A DNA stretch of 64,000 nt. It comes from Ariolimax columbianus. Its lineage: Eukaryota > Mollusca > Gastropoda > Stylommatophora > Arionidae. Location: NCBI GenBank assembly GCA_036924085.1, contig JAVGWX010000008.1:54404814-54468813 (forward strand), in the 5' to 3' direction. Under the pieces are notes generated by a model. It was not told where the DNA came from, ran no database searches, and was given only the letters and a program-made list of their open reading frames with translations. Positions 40,901 to 55,900 of the stretch are shown here, in pieces. Position 1 is the first letter of the stretch, and each line of letters starts with the position of its first letter. The translations under genes and the position numbers were made by a program.

Positions 40901-43900
40901 CCGGAGTATATCATCAAGGTAAGAAACAGAGTATGTTGGAAGTCTAATGTAATCAACCTTTGATGTAGAGACAGAACTGGACATCATCATCATCATCTGA
41001 CCAGATAAGCTACTTTGAACTAAAGACAAAAGAACTTGCAACATCCATACCAGATCTTGCATAAATAAAAACAGCACCTTTAATGACAAGCAGCACCTTT
41101 AATAACAAGCAGCACATTTCATTCATGAAAGAGAACAAAATTTCCAGAGTTGAATGATAACATACCAGAGGTAGAGTAATTTGTACTATGCACAACCCTC
41201 CATCATCATCATCATGTCTGTTTTCAGGGCCACTGAAGACAGATTGAATGAGATGACAGCAGCCAATGACTTATAGCTGACTGCTTACATCAGGGTCGGA
41301 GTACTAGAGCTGCCAAATACCAGATTCCATTTACAAGTACGGCGCTGGAATTAAGCTGCATAAGTGCAATTTGGCTGAGAAAATAGGGATTGACAAAGAA
41401 AGACAAACTTGGCCCCAAAAATGTGCCATGCTGAAACTGGATGTGTTGGATCAAAAGCACAGATATTTAGAAAAAAGGCAGCCAAACAGATACAGAGAAA
41501 GAACATACAGCCCTAGAATACATCAGAAAGGATTACAAGGGAACGGCGTGGCCTAGTGGTTAAGTGGCACGGCTCACAAACCGAAGGTGCTGGGTTCGAT
41601 CCCCATCACAGCACTGGCCGTTACACGAGGAAGCAAACCCTTAGAAAATACAGGAGGAAGCAGACCCTTACATAAAATGCATGCTGAAGTTGGATGCACT
41701 GACAGGCGCAAAATAAAAACTACAGTACAAGCACACCTGCCTTGGGGAATAGAGAAATAAGGTGAACGCGCAAAAAAAAAAAAAAAAAAAAAAAAAAATA
41801 GAAAGGAAGGATTACCCAACCGTAGAGTGGATCCAAATATAAACTAACAAATCATCAATAAGAATTATGAATAATAGAGGTGGAGGCATCTAAACAGAAT
41901 TAAAAGGTGGAACAGGAAGCCCACATCTCAGAAATCAGCAGAAACTTCTCAAAACTTCCGAGCTGAGGAACTAAAAACAACCAATTTAGCCATCAATGAA
42001 AAACAATGAACCTGTCAGAGACAAGACAGTGTTCCTCTCAGATTGCATATCAGCAACAATGACCTTCAGAAACTATAAAAACAACAAACTGAACAACCTA
42101 ACAGAAGCACTCACAGAGATCAGTTATAACTTCAACAATGTGAAAATACAGCAGATTTTCCTGCCCACAGCAAGAAACATAGAAAAAAGAAGAAAAATGG
42201 GCTAGCCAAAGAAGAAAGAAGCAAACCATAAACAGAAAATGGTAACATATTAAGTCGTTAAAAAAAAGTGATAAAAACATGTGACAGTTCCAGCTGGCTC
42301 TGCAAAGATGAACTCAGGAGACTCGCTGGGAAGAACTAAGTAATTGTGAATGCACAGATTGTCTGATTGTAAGTGGTCTGATTGTATGTGAATGTACAGA
42401 TCGCCTAAGGAGAAGATCTGAATGTGTGTGGTATGTGTAGGACACTTTGGGAACGATGTGTGTTCTGATTATATGTGTATGCACAGATCGACTGAGTATG
42501 TGACCACAAGTGAGTACGTGATCCGACTATAAGTGAAGTGATCTAATTACATATGAATGTACAGATCGCCTGAGCATACGTGAACTGATTGTATGTGAAT
42601 GTACAGATCACCTGATTGAAAGTGATCTGATTATATATGAATACACAGAACGACTGAGTATGTAATCCGATCGTGATGACGAGTTTGTGATTGTGTAGAT
42701 AAGGGGAGTGCAGCGGCAAGTGCCTGGGTATCATGTCCTTGGAGGAATCATCAAAGCTAGTGCTTTAAACCTTCAATTGTAGTTCAAAATATATATGATT
42801 ATTTAGTTTAGATGTATTTTCCTCTTTTTGTTGATATGCCTGTTAATAAATGATAATCTTATGTTTCCATTCAGGATAGTATTTACTGCATTTTACAGTG
42901 TGAAGTCGTGTCGAGGTGTGGATACATGTTGTAACTATTTAGATAAATAAGTAAACTACTCAGCTAAACCTAGACTCTGCCACATATCTTATTTTGGTCC
43001 GAGTGACCAGGATATCTTTGATAGGATAAGTACTACGCAACTCTAAACGCCTTACGCCACCTCAAACAGCCTGTGAGACAAATGGCACAGAGAACAACCA
43101 GAATCTGATACAACATACACATTCTTTTTACAAAAAAAGATAAATTACAATATTCAGACTATGAACCAGCCAATGCTGACTCTGACACCATGTGTCCAAC
43201 AAAATAAATATTGGACACCGACAGTTGCCCTTGCGGAGAAAACAGTAGAAAATGGCCTCCAAACCTGTTCACTGCATGAGAGGAGTAGAGAGACAGCAAC
43301 AAGGCCCTCCCTAACCCAATTGAAGGATAAAATATATGTGATGAGAGATGCCTGAGACCGCCAAGTTTATAAGAGACACAGATGTTGATAAAATATACGT
43401 GATGAGAGATGCCTGAGACCGCCAAGTTTATAAGAGACACAGATGTTGTTATTTGGGAGCAAACAACAAAGAAGTATTTTTAACATATAATGTGGAAAAT
43501 GCGGGGGTCACTGTGGCTGAGGTTCGCCTCTCAAGAAATTACGAACAGATGTTGTTATTTGGGAGCAAACAACAAAGAAGTATTTTTAACATATAATGTG
43601 GAAAATGCGGGGGGTCACTGTGGCTGAGGTTCGCCTCTCAAGAAATTACGAACAGATGTTGTTATTTGGGAGCAAACAACAAAGAAGTATTTTTAACATA
43701 TAATGTGGAAAATGCGGGGGGTCACTGTGGCTGAGGTTCGCCTCTCAAGAAATTACGAACAGATGTTGTTATTTGGGAGCAAACAACAAAGAAGTATTTT
43801 TAACATATAATGTGGAAAATGCGGGGGGTCACTGTGGCTGAGGTTCGCCTCTCAAGAAATTACGAACAGATGTTGTTATTTGGGAGCAAACAACAAAGAA

Positions 43901-46900
43901 GTATTTTTAACATATAATGTGGAAAATGCGGGGGGTCACTGTGGCTGAGGTTCGCCTCTCAAGAAATTACGAACAAAAGCAAGAAACATTGGGTTTTGAA
44001 TCCTGCAAGCTTCAAGGGAGACAAGATCAGTGCCTAGTCCTACTGGAGATGGACAATTAAATTCAGATGTCCCTGGACGCGTTGTGCATTTTACAGTTGG
44101 AAATTAAAAAAAATAAAAGGTGGTTAGCTGCTGTCCAAGCAAAAATTCTAAAGGTAATGAAATTCTTACCCAATAGTGGTCTCCAGGAAGGCTAAATGGA
44201 TGTGTCCCCCATGCAAAACTCACAACAGGACAATAACCTATTTCTCTGCACACATAAAGATTGCACAAAAAAGGACCTCTACATCCCCAGGGATAGAACA
44301 GGAATGAGTAAGGGAATATGGAAAATGCAGTATCTGAGACAAGTTCAAGTTATACGACAAGAACAAATAAATAACTTGCAAAGTATGATATGCCAATAAT
44401 TACATACCAGGAACATGTAATGGAACAGAGAGATCAATCTCAGCTACTGGAATATCCTTTGTGTCGAGAGGCTCTTTGTTTTTCTTCTTGTGACCCTTCC
44501 CATCATCCTTCAGGTAGTGTGGGTTATGCTCAACTTCTGTTTGTCTCACAGCTCTCCTCTGGGGAAGAACGGTTTTGTTCATATATTTCTTTCAGTCCAT
44601 TATTCATGTGCTCTAGTGGTGGTTTCTAGAGTAATTTGTTTGAGTGCTCGAGTGGTGGTTTCTAGAGTAATTTATTCATGTGCTCTGGTTATAGTGGTTT
44701 CTTAACTAATTTGTTCAAGTGCTCTAGTAGTGGTTTCTAGAGTAATTTGTTCAAGTGCTCTAGTAGTGGTTTCTAATTTGTTCAAGTGCTCTTGTAGTGG
44801 TTTCTAGAGTAATTTGTTCATGTGCTTTAGTAGTGGTTTCTAGAGTAATTTGTTCAAGTGCTCTTGTAGTGGTTTCTATAGTAATTTGTTCAAGTGCTAT
44901 TGTAGTGGTTTCTAGAGTAATTTGTTCCATGTGTTCTTGTAGTGGTTTCTAGAGTAATTTAAAAAAATCATAGTCATCGTACTAGAGCTACTCAATAACC
45001 TATTGAGTTTACAAGTTTTGGCCCTGAAAACAGGCTGCATTGATGCAGCCTGGCTGAGAGAACAGGGATCAACATAGGAAGGCAAACTTGGTCCCATTAA
45101 TGTACCCTGCTGAAAATTGATGTGTTGCACTCAAAGCCACAAATACCGCAGCCTCACTGTAAACTACACATAACGTAACGAAAAGGATGAAAATGTCCTT
45201 TTCGACTCCAGTCAGAGCATGGGGTCACCACTACAGTTGGCCTTCTTGCAGGAAGCTCAATCAAAGCATCTAAGTGGTTTCTGTAGCACTTTACTACATT
45301 ATGAGTTTGTTGGTTTCATGCACAGTCAAGTCCTACATAGGTGCCTTTTACAATAGATTTATTACAGAGCGAGCATAATTCTTCTTGTTCAAATGGGGTA
45401 TCAGAATCCACACCGAAAGTAGCCCTTCTTAGTTTCATTTGATGGCACCCTTAGTCTTACTATTTACTTTCTAATGTCGAGACTCTGGGATGCTTAGTTG
45501 TACAGTAACAATATTGAAACCGCAATACCTTCTCAAGCTCTTCTTCGGTGGGCTCATAAGCTGGTCTGGACTCTTCTCCATACTGGTACGAAGACCTGCA
45601 AATAAGCATCAGACATGTAGGCAATACAGATATTGGCAGGGAAAAAGGAAATTGGGATGCAGGTAGGCAGTAAGGATAAAGGTAGGCAACAAAGATGCAG
45701 GTAGGCAGTCAGGATATTGGGATATAAGTTAACAGTGAAAATGTAGTAAGGATACATGTAGGAAGTCAGGATATATGGATATAAGCTAGCAGTAAAGTGG
45801 TAGTATGGATGCTGGTAGGCAGTAAGGATATAAGTTAGCAGTAAAGTGGTAGTATGGATGCAGGTAGGCAGTAAAGATATAAGTTAGCAGTAAAGTGGTA
45901 GTAAGGATGCAGGTAGGTGGTAAAGAAGAACACAATAAAAGACATACCTGTGCTGATCCTCTGTTGTCAAGAAGAAGGCATTTCCTGTCACCTCCTCATC
46001 CGAGCTATCCTCTGGGGCTTCATTTATCCACTTATCCAGATCCAGGCTAAGAGTGCATAGAAAAAAATGGCAACATTGTGTAAGCAGAAATGGGAATGCT
46101 GCTTCCAATTTACTGGTAAAATAGTAGATAAACCGATGTAGGGAAGACGACTCTAAATCATGCCACGCGACATCTCTATTTACACAATTCTATTTCCTAT
46201 TGCCTCCACAGAATGGTGCAAGGCAGACGACGAAGAGGCCGTCCCAAAAAGAGTTGGGAGGACAACATAAAAGAATGGACCAATCTCCGACCAGAAGAGG
46301 CACAGGCAGCGGCCACTGACAGAGAAGGGTGGCGTGGTGTTGTGAGGATGTCTTCCTGTGTGCCCCAACGACCTCACTGGTTACGGGATGACCTGACCTG
46401 ACCTGATTTCCTATTGAGTGTGGAGTAGCCATCTGGAATTGACAGAACATTCTATTCATGTTGTTTATCAGGGTTTTAATCTTCTCTTTCCGATGTTAAG
46501 TTAGTCCAATAGCAGATGCTGCTTTCAGGGATAAAGTGTTAAATATCCACTGCAGCTGGTCTCTTACAGGAAGCCTGAGTCAAAGTGCTGTGCACATTCT
46601 TGCAGTGCTAGTTTCTCTAGTATTTGGTTTTACATGATGAAATTGCCAGCCCAATGCTATTTAAGTTCACTTTAATTACGTGCTTAGAAGGTTACAGACA
46701 GCCTATTGTTTGCTAATGGGAAACAAAGTAGAGATAATAATAACAAGGGCAAATATTTTAAGTACTCAAGAACTGATGTACTAAACTACACGGGGGCTTC
46801 AAATGAAAACCTTAAATATATTTTTTGGGTAAATTTTTTTCTGAAAAAGTGGAACACAGCTGTATCATTTCTCACTGTTGTCACCATTCAGGTCAGGTCA

Positions 46901-49900
46901 GGTCATCCCATAACCGGTGAGGTCGTTGGGGCACACATGAAGGCATCCTCACAACTCCACGCTACCGATCTCTGTCAGTTGCCGCTGCCTGTGACTCTTC
47001 TGGTCAGAGACTGGTCCATTCTTTTATGTTGTCCTCCCATCTCTTTTTGGGCCGGCCTCTTCGTCGTCTGCCATGCACCTTTCCGTGGAGGATTGTGTTT
47101 GCAAGACCATTTGATCTCGATATGTGACCGTATCAAGTGAGTTTCCTTCTTTTGACAGTTGCCAAGAGGTCTTTGAAAGGCCCTATTGCTGTTGTAATTC
47201 TATCTCGTATTTCCTCATTTGTAACTCGATCTTTGTATGTGACGTTTAAAAGTTTTCGGAAACATCTCATCTTCAAGGCCTATCCTTCGTTGAAGGTCAG
47301 CTGTAACTGTCCATGTCTCACACGCATAGAGGAATATTGACAGGACCAGTCTACGCATTAATCTGATTTTCATGCATAGTGCTAATCGTTTATCTTGCCA
47401 GATTTTGTTAAGCCATGCAAGCGCCGCTATTGTTTGTGTTATTCTGGCCAACACCTCACATTTTGATCCTTCATCACTGACAATCGACCCAAGATATTTA
47501 AAACGGTCAACCACTTCGAGTTCCTGACCTTTAGCTTTTATCCTGCTGTTGAAGCCCGTGGCGTTGTTGGTCATTAATTTAGTCTTTTCAGCGTTTATCT
47601 CCATACCTTAGTCAAGAGTTGTTTCATCGAGCCTTCTGACCCATTCCTGGAGTTCTGCTTCTGAACTCACCAACCCGTCAATATCATCTGCAAAACGAAG
47701 GTTGGTAATCGTTCGGCCCCCTATCTTGACATTACGAACGTGACTTCAAGTGCCTCACTCATAATTCCTTCAAGGAATATATTGAAAAGAGTTGGAGAGA
47801 CCCCTGTCTCACACCAACTGAAGTGCGAAACCAGTCTCCTCGCCTCCCATTCACAAGAACTGCGCTAGACGCCTTGTCATACAGGTGTTCAAGGACCGTT
47901 ATAATATTTCTGTTGATATTATAAATCCTCATTGTTGCCCAAAGCGCTTTATGCCATACCCCATCAAACGTCTTCTTAAAATCCACAAACACATGATACA
48001 GTGTTTGCTGATAACGAAGGAAGAGGTAATTGCAGCGGTAAAGACATTGAGAAGAGGGAAGGTGGCCAGCGTGGACAATATACCAGCAGAGCTCTTACAA
48101 GTAGGTGGAGAGGTAGTGGTGGAAGGCCTGACACAAATCTGCAACAAAATATTGGCGACAGGAAACTGGCCGGACTTATGGACGAAATCAATAGTTATAC
48201 CTAAAGCTGTGCCAAAATTACAGAACAATAAGCCTCATCAGCCAAACTAGCAAGGTCATGCTTAGATTAATCCTTGACCGATTGAAACCCCAAGCAGAGA
48301 ACCTTATTGCCGAGGAGCAAGCAGGGTTCAGACAGGGAAGAAGCACTACAGAACAGATATTTAATTTAAGGCTGCTAAGCGAGAAATATCTAGAACAGCA
48401 GCAAACACTGTCACCATTGCGTTTGATAAAAGTCCGCTAGTGCCTATAAAGTGCATGGATTCCTGTCAAAAAAATTATCTTCGTCATGTGTTTAACCACT
48501 CATGCCCCACCTACTGGAGCTCTTCATCTGACCTGAAAGTTTTTCCCCACCATTGCCTTTTTAATTTGTCAAAAGATGCGGAAATCACTTGAGGTTAGGT
48601 CTGGTGAGTATAGTGAATGTGGTAGACACTGAAAGTAAAGGTCCTTGATAGTTGCAGTAGTTGCACAGGCAGTATGGGGGCCAGCACATTGTCATGTTGC
48701 AAATTGACACTTTTACGCAGTCCACATTATTTGGATTTGATTGCGAGGTCAAAGTTGATTCCTGAGAAGATCTGTATATGTGGCACTGGTGACAGTGTTC
48801 CCCTAGGCATGCAGTGCTCTAAAATAATGCCTCGTTCATCCCAAGGGAGAGTCAGCAAAACCTTCCTTGCAGATTACTGTGTGCAAAACTTCTTTGGTTT
48901 CGTTGAGGAGGGATGCCGCCATTCCTTGCTCGCTCTCTTCATTTTAGGTTCATGGTAATGAACCCAGGTTTCATCTCCAGTAACAATTCTTACCAGGAAA
49001 CAATCACCTTCTGCTTCAAAGTGCCGCAAATGTTCCTGACAGGCATCAATGCATTGTCATTTCAATTCTGGAGCAAGCTGCTATGACACCCACCTTGCAG
49101 ATACTTTGTGGTACTGTAGCACATTATGGATGATGTGATGTGCAGAATCTTGACTGATCTCCAGAAATTTAATTCACTGCGATTTTACGACATTCATTTA
49201 CAATGTGGTCAATGGCTGCAATCGACTCTGAGGTCACTACTCAGTGTGCCTGACCCGGTCGTGAACAATCTATATCAAAACTCATGCCGTTTTGGAACTT
49301 CCTACTCCACTTAAACGCAGATTTAATTAACAGTGATTTTACGACTTTCATTTACGACGTGGTCAATGGCTGCAATCGACTCTGGGGTCACTACTCAGTG
49401 TGCCCGACCCAGTCGTGAACAGTCTGTATCAGAACTTCCTACTCCACTCAAATGCTTGCTGGAGTTAAAGGCATGCATCACTGTACTGGACCTTCTTTTG
49501 CTAAATAATTTCAATAGGTTTCACCCTTTTGCTGATAAAAAAATGGATAGAGTTCTCCTTTGATACATGTCAATGGTGGGGTGGCCATCTTTTAACTGCA
49601 GTTATGACATCATATTGTACATCTGCACTGTGATGGGATGTGCAGAACACTCTTGACATCCTCAGCAACTATATTAACAAGTTACAATAAAAGGCATGCT
49701 TTTTCTCATTTCTATCTCACTTTTAAAGTTTTCATTTCACGCCCCCTCGTATTTCAAGTACTCAAAAACTTAAATCCCTATTATTTCAAGTACTCAAAAA
49801 CTTATATACCAAACTATTTTAAGCACTCAAAAACTTATATACTAAACAATCAAAAAGTGAAGTGAACTTAATTAATTTTAAAAATTTTATTTGGTATATA

Positions 49901-52900
49901 TCTATAATTGTGTATGGGTAACATGTTCTGATAAACATATGCAGGCGCACGTTTGTGGCTAAAAGATGTGTACTTTCACCAAAAGAAGGCTAAAGAAAGA
50001 AGAAATAAATTTGGTATATATTTATGAATCTTTTTTCCTGAATGCTTACAATACTTAACTATCATTGTCATTACTTTGTTTAGTCAAAAATAACAACAGT
50101 ATAAGAGATAGTGTAGAATAGAGGGTTACAACTTGCTTCTCAATCATTATATGTGGAATCAACTACCCCTAGATCTTTCTATGTGATATCAACACTACCC
50201 CTCCATCGTTCTATATGGTATCAACTATCCCTCCATCATTCTATGAACTATCAACTACCCCTCCATCATTCTATGAGGAATCAACTACCCATCCATCATT
50301 CTATGTTGTATCAACTAGCCTCCATCATTCTAAGTGGTATCAACTAGCCCTCCATTTTATCTGCTGGACCCAGTCTACTAAATTCTTACCCTTCAGGAAC
50401 TGGGACCTTCTTCTGAGCTTTGGGTGCCACAGGATTCAACTCTCCAGCATATAAGTTTTCCACCTCATCAGCCACAGCAGCACCCTTTTCTTCCAGCTTC
50501 ACAATGTACTTGACTATCTGTAGGATGCTGCATGCCTGCCAGTCAAATAATAAACATAAAATTTAATAAGAGTTTTAGTTCACTCAGATATAATGCCCAT
50601 ACTTGGACACTTGGAATCTTGGTATTAAAACAGGTAGGTTATGCCTGCTGCCAGGTAGCTTGAAGGCTAACCATAGTACGTTTTTTATTTTACAATATTT
50701 GATTTCAGCGGTTTACTAGGCCTGGGGGAAAGTAGATTGCATTTTGGGAAGGAATTTCATTACTTTTTAGAATTTTTGCCTTAACAACAGTTAACAAACA
50801 ATCTACTCTTATTGATTTTTAACTGCCAAGGTTTTTTTATGTGTACAATGTGTATGCCCATCTCTTGTGTTTTCATCATTCTCAAATGTGACTAGATCCT
50901 GGTCTCACCTTCCTTGAGACTGGGGGATAATTGAAACGTATGGGATTTGAAACCAAACCTTTTCACGATTTCATATCTTTACCTCTCAGCTACTGGTCCA
51001 CGTGAAAAAAATCCTGGTCTCCACCGTGATTCAAACCCGCAACCTCTGGCACCAGAGGACACCTTACCTCAAGACCATTCACGCATAAATTGAAGTATAA
51101 TTCTCCCCTGGAAACCCTAAAATTCTTACCTTAGGAGAGGAGAGAAGAAAAACCATACTGGTTGAGGATCCCCATTTTAAACCCCATATATCCCAACAAA
51201 TCAAATATATGACAGTGATCCTCAATGACGACATAGCTTGGAGTGGAGTCGATGGAGAATTCTTATTTCTAACTAAATACTCCTAATGTATATGCAACAC
51301 AAAGCTTCTGACAGAAAAACTAGCAACTGGTGGGACTGTTTGCACCAACAGGAAGAGAGACCAGGTGTGAGTCACTGGCATCCTAAAACCAGAATGCTTC
51401 TTGTAGATAAGGCAAGTAAGTCATCAGTTGAGGACAGTCAACACTAGGGAGAAAGGAATGGATAAATTATGCTATAACAATTTTTTTCTTCAAAATACAA
51501 GCACCTACAAGAACAAGACGGCATAGCTGCAAATTAATTAAAGAAAGGTCCAGATTAGATATTAGGAAATATTTTTTAGTCAGAGAGTGATGAATGCTTG
51601 GAATGCATTGCCCCATGAACTAGTGGAGGCAGGGACAATTAATGCATTTTAGAATAGATTCGATACACATAGCTTTTAGAGAAAGGAAATGTAAAAAAAA
51701 CTGGTTATTTACTGACTCTGCAGAGTTTTCTAAACCAGTATTAAAATGTCAAGTCCAACTAAAATGCAACACAGTGTATCTTATGCTAAAAAAAAAAAAA
51801 ATAATATTTTTATGAAGCAGAAAAAAATATTGTGGTCTCATCATTTATCCATCTGGTTCCCTTGGGAACACCGGTACTCAGCAGATGCCCTCCATTTGTA
51901 CCTGTCCTAAGCTGTCTTCTTAAGTTCTGCCCATGAGACTTCATGAACCGGCTTCCTCTTTGACCATTCTTTGCCAGGTGTTTTTTTTACCTTCATACTA
52001 ATCTCTTTCCCTGCAGATTCCAATCGGGTGCATATCTGGTTACACTGTCCAGCTTCTTTCTGAGAGTATGACCTATTCATCTCCCCAATTTCCTGCTGTA
52101 TTGGTAGTTTCAGTGTTCTTTCCCACAGATCTGTTAAAGTTGTATATTACATGACCAAGAACCACTAATATTCATCATCATCTGGTTATCAGTCCTAAGA
52201 CTGATTGTAAGGTTGTCTGAGCATGTCCCTCCATTTGACTCTATCCTCTGCTGCTCCCTTGAGCTCAGCTTAGGTCCGTACTTTAATGTCTCTGTATGCC
52301 TGAGATGTACAGGTAAGATTTTTTAGGATCTTGTTGTATAGTATCTTCTGTAGAAGACTTTCATATCACATATTATGTATCAGTCAAATCAATCTTCCTT
52401 TTGTATCATTTTCAATATCTGTGTTTGTGTGCCTACCTCAGTGAGGACATTGTCACTGGATCTTCTTTCTGTCCAACTCACTCGTTCCATTCTATGGTAG
52501 CACATTACTTTTTCTTCTTCGATCAACTGATGCTATGCTTCTAGTCCGGTAAGGTTCACGAAGAAGACTGTGTGTTTCAGGTCTCGCCGGTCACCCACAT
52601 CTTTTCGAGCATGGTCACTCCCCCAGGCCAGACTGTCTCTCTTTGGTCTGTATAAGTGGGACCAGTCTTGCAGGATATGTTCTGGTGTTTGCTTGGGTGC
52701 TCCACAATCGCATGCGGCGGTGTCTTTGAGACCCATTTTGTGGAGGTTGGCCTTGAGTCTACAATGTCCTGTTCTGAGTCTGAAGATCTTTGTCTGCCAA
52801 GTTTGTATATGCTGTCATTTTCTGGTTTGTATTCATTGTGCTGGTCTGTCCATTCTGTTCTCATGGATCATCTGATGAGTGTCTTTGCTTCTTTATAGCT

Positions 52901-55900
52901 CTGTGGATGGGGAATCTGCGTGCCGCCACTTCCGGCTTTTGCGAGCTCATCTGCTTTTTCGTTTCCAGGGATCCCATAGTGGGACGGAATCCACCGTAGG
53001 ACTAAATCTGATTTTTGGGACAGCAATCCGATGTTGTATTTTATTTAATGTAAGAGTCTATCTTGTTTGGGGCTTGAGATGGCTTGGAGTAGCACATTAC
53101 AAACAAGTCGTCTTGTTTCATCCTTCTGTGCTAAAGTTTATGTTTCAGCCCCATACAGTGCAATTGAGGTTAGCAATTTTTGTTTTTCTCTGAAGGACTT
53201 TTTTGCCAATGCAATCCTTATCTTAATTTCCATCTCATTGCAGCAGTAATATTTTCTAATACTTTTTTTTTTAAATTAAAAAAACAATAATAATATTAAT
53301 ATTCGCGAAGACGTCAAAGGCATGTTGCGTCGATCGACCACTACCATGCCCAACTGCTGAGGCTGTGTTCATGCGTAGCGTGTTGACCGAAATCCCTAAA
53401 GACTCCCCAGGTGGACCCGTGTATGTCGCAGCCTTGGGATAAGGGTAGCGAGGAGTGTGTTAGACCAATGTTTGTGTCAAGCTTTCCGTGTCTGTTCATG
53501 ACAAACTCCGTTTTTACGAATCGCGCCGTGAGGCATCTGATTGTGTCCACCTGTTCATCAGCATGACCCTTGCTGTGCTAAGAATACGAGGTTGGGAGAA
53601 GTATTGTGTAACCTCCGGTTGAGGGAGGTGTGGGTAGGAGAAAGTCTACATTAGTCTGAGCACAACTGCCTTTTTGTAGTGATAATCTGAATTGAATTCT
53701 GGTTTGCAGTTAAGTGGAACGTTGAACTTGGTCATGCACTAGTTTCCCGCAGCTTGAACCAGGCATGAAATACAGCATAACAAACAGGATAAACGATCGA
53801 AAGCACATCTGGTGAAGGAGTTGTGAAATATAATCTAAACAGGAACCACCAAACATTATGAAAACTCGACACAAACACCGGAGAGAGTCGAGAGTGCAGC
53901 CACTGAGGTACGGCCATCTTACTTTGTTCTTAAGCCCTTTCACTATTAATACAATTTGCCTACCCTCTCTTGAACCTCCAAGTCCCCGCTCTGAATGAAC
54001 ACTGGAAGCTTCTCCTGCAGCAGTGCATGGACTTCTTTCTTCAAATCCTCATCTTCCTTGGCTTCTGCAGCCTTCAAGATCTTGCCATAGAGCTTCAAGA
54101 TATTTTGTACAAAGATAGACTGGATGTGACCTGGAAGTGATGTGATCTTTGGTTTCAACATGGCTTCTAATGTAGTCTTTGGGTTGCTGAGATGTCTGTA
54201 AATAGAACAAGTAAAACTTGACTCGTAAAGCAAATTTAAGAAAATTAGCAGCATTTCTATTGATCTTTATCCAGTGTTATATGAAGTAAATCCTGTCATA
54301 TAGAAGCGAATCACAGACAATCAGTAACAATAAAAAAGATTGCAGCTACAGAAATGTAACTTTACAAAAGAATGTTCCATGGCCCACTAACAACTAAGAA
54401 GTCCGATGAGGGTGCACTACTATGTGGCCAATACACAATGGAAGCTTATTACACACATCATAAAGAATGATTCTCATTTATTATGCAATGACAGAGCTGA
54501 GATAGCAGACAAAATTGCTGGAAAGGGACAGATGATGATGACAATGAGAGAAAATACTGGACAGATTAACATTCACCCGGGACATTGCCTCTGTATACTC
54601 ACTGGTGTATTGATTGTGCCAACATCAGTTTTGCTATAGAAATGACTGAATCGAAAACGAGACCATATCCACACCCATCCTGATAACAATACAATGCTAA
54701 TTTTGACTTTAGATAATTTTTAATAATTTTTCTCGGTTTCACATGAATTTGGAAGGTTATTTACTTAGATATCACTTACTCTGAAAACTCTCCACAAATC
54801 CAGGCTGCTGCCTGTAGCACCTCACAAATGCCATTTCTCTGTGAGTTGTTTGCCAGGACATGTGAGTTTTCCAGAAGGATTGCCTGAAAATTATAGAGGA
54901 CAACAAACTGTAGAGCTTCCAAAACATTATCATTGAATTTTGCAATAAAATGAAAAACTTCCAGTGTCCAGTGGCATTTAAAATAAATATAGAACTTCCA
55001 AACAGTTTTGGACTAAAATGAGAACAATAAAATAACAACCAATTCTTTTTCAAACCGTAAAAAACACGAGATCAACAAGCACACCATAATAAAAAAGAAA
55101 CCGTTATTAGAGTTAACTGAATGCCATCTGCCCCACAAAAAAAATTCAAAACATGCTTTCCTTTATCTTTCTGTTAGCTTCAGTCCATTAACCTTTACTG
55201 CACCTCTGACAAAAATTTAAGTTTAACGTCCAAAGTTGCATTAACACGACGTCCGCAAAGACACCAGTTTACCGTATTTAAACATGCAGGTTAATTCTGT
55301 AGAACTTAGTTACTTACTTAGTCGCTCCTCTTCTACCGTGAGGTGTAGAGGTTTGCCAAAGAGAACGCCACACTGCTCTATCCGCCGTCATTTTCCTGGC
55401 CTCTTTCCAATCCAGCCCTCTATCACTTAGGGACTGTTGTATGTTGTCTTCCCAACGTACTTTGGGACGTCCTCAGGGTCTGCGTCCTTGACTTTTGATC
55501 TCCCATGACCGCTTTGGTATCCGATCTTCTTCCATTCTACAGACATGGCCAAACCACTGTAGTTGGGACTGCTCCACTCGTGTCTGCAGGGGTTGAACTT
55601 CAAGATTGCTACGTATTGTCTGGTTACGGATCTTGTCCCTTTTCGTCACCTGAACCGCCTTTCTTAGGTACCTCATTTCTGAAGTTTGTAATTGCCTTTC
55701 TTGTCTGTAGTCATTGCTTATGACTCACATCCATATGTCAGGACAGGCACATAGGTTGAGCAGTATACATCCATCTTTGTTTTCCTGCTTATTTCTCTTC
55801 TACTGAGGAAACCTCTGTTTATTGCATGGAACAGTCTACCTGCTGCTGCCCTTCGTGCAGTTCACTCCTCTTTGATTCCTCCCCTGCTGTCTATTACCAC

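Noticed and set aside
43441..43974. CRISPR-like array
   Set aside because: Units repeat end to end with no unique spacers, and the context is a eukaryotic intron; it is a tandem satellite.
44607..44961. CRISPR-like spaced repeats
   Set aside because: The whole 36-bp unit repeats with point changes and there are no spacers; a minisatellite.
45529..46046. Minisatellite at 45600-45915 as coding repeat of the hinge
   Set aside because: It lies wholly between a good donor and acceptor, and the frame through it has stops.
53341..53550. Short minus-strand ORF in a CG-richer patch as a gene
   Set aside because: It falls inside a family K repeat with relatives at 27135 and 62345 in which the frame is not kept.
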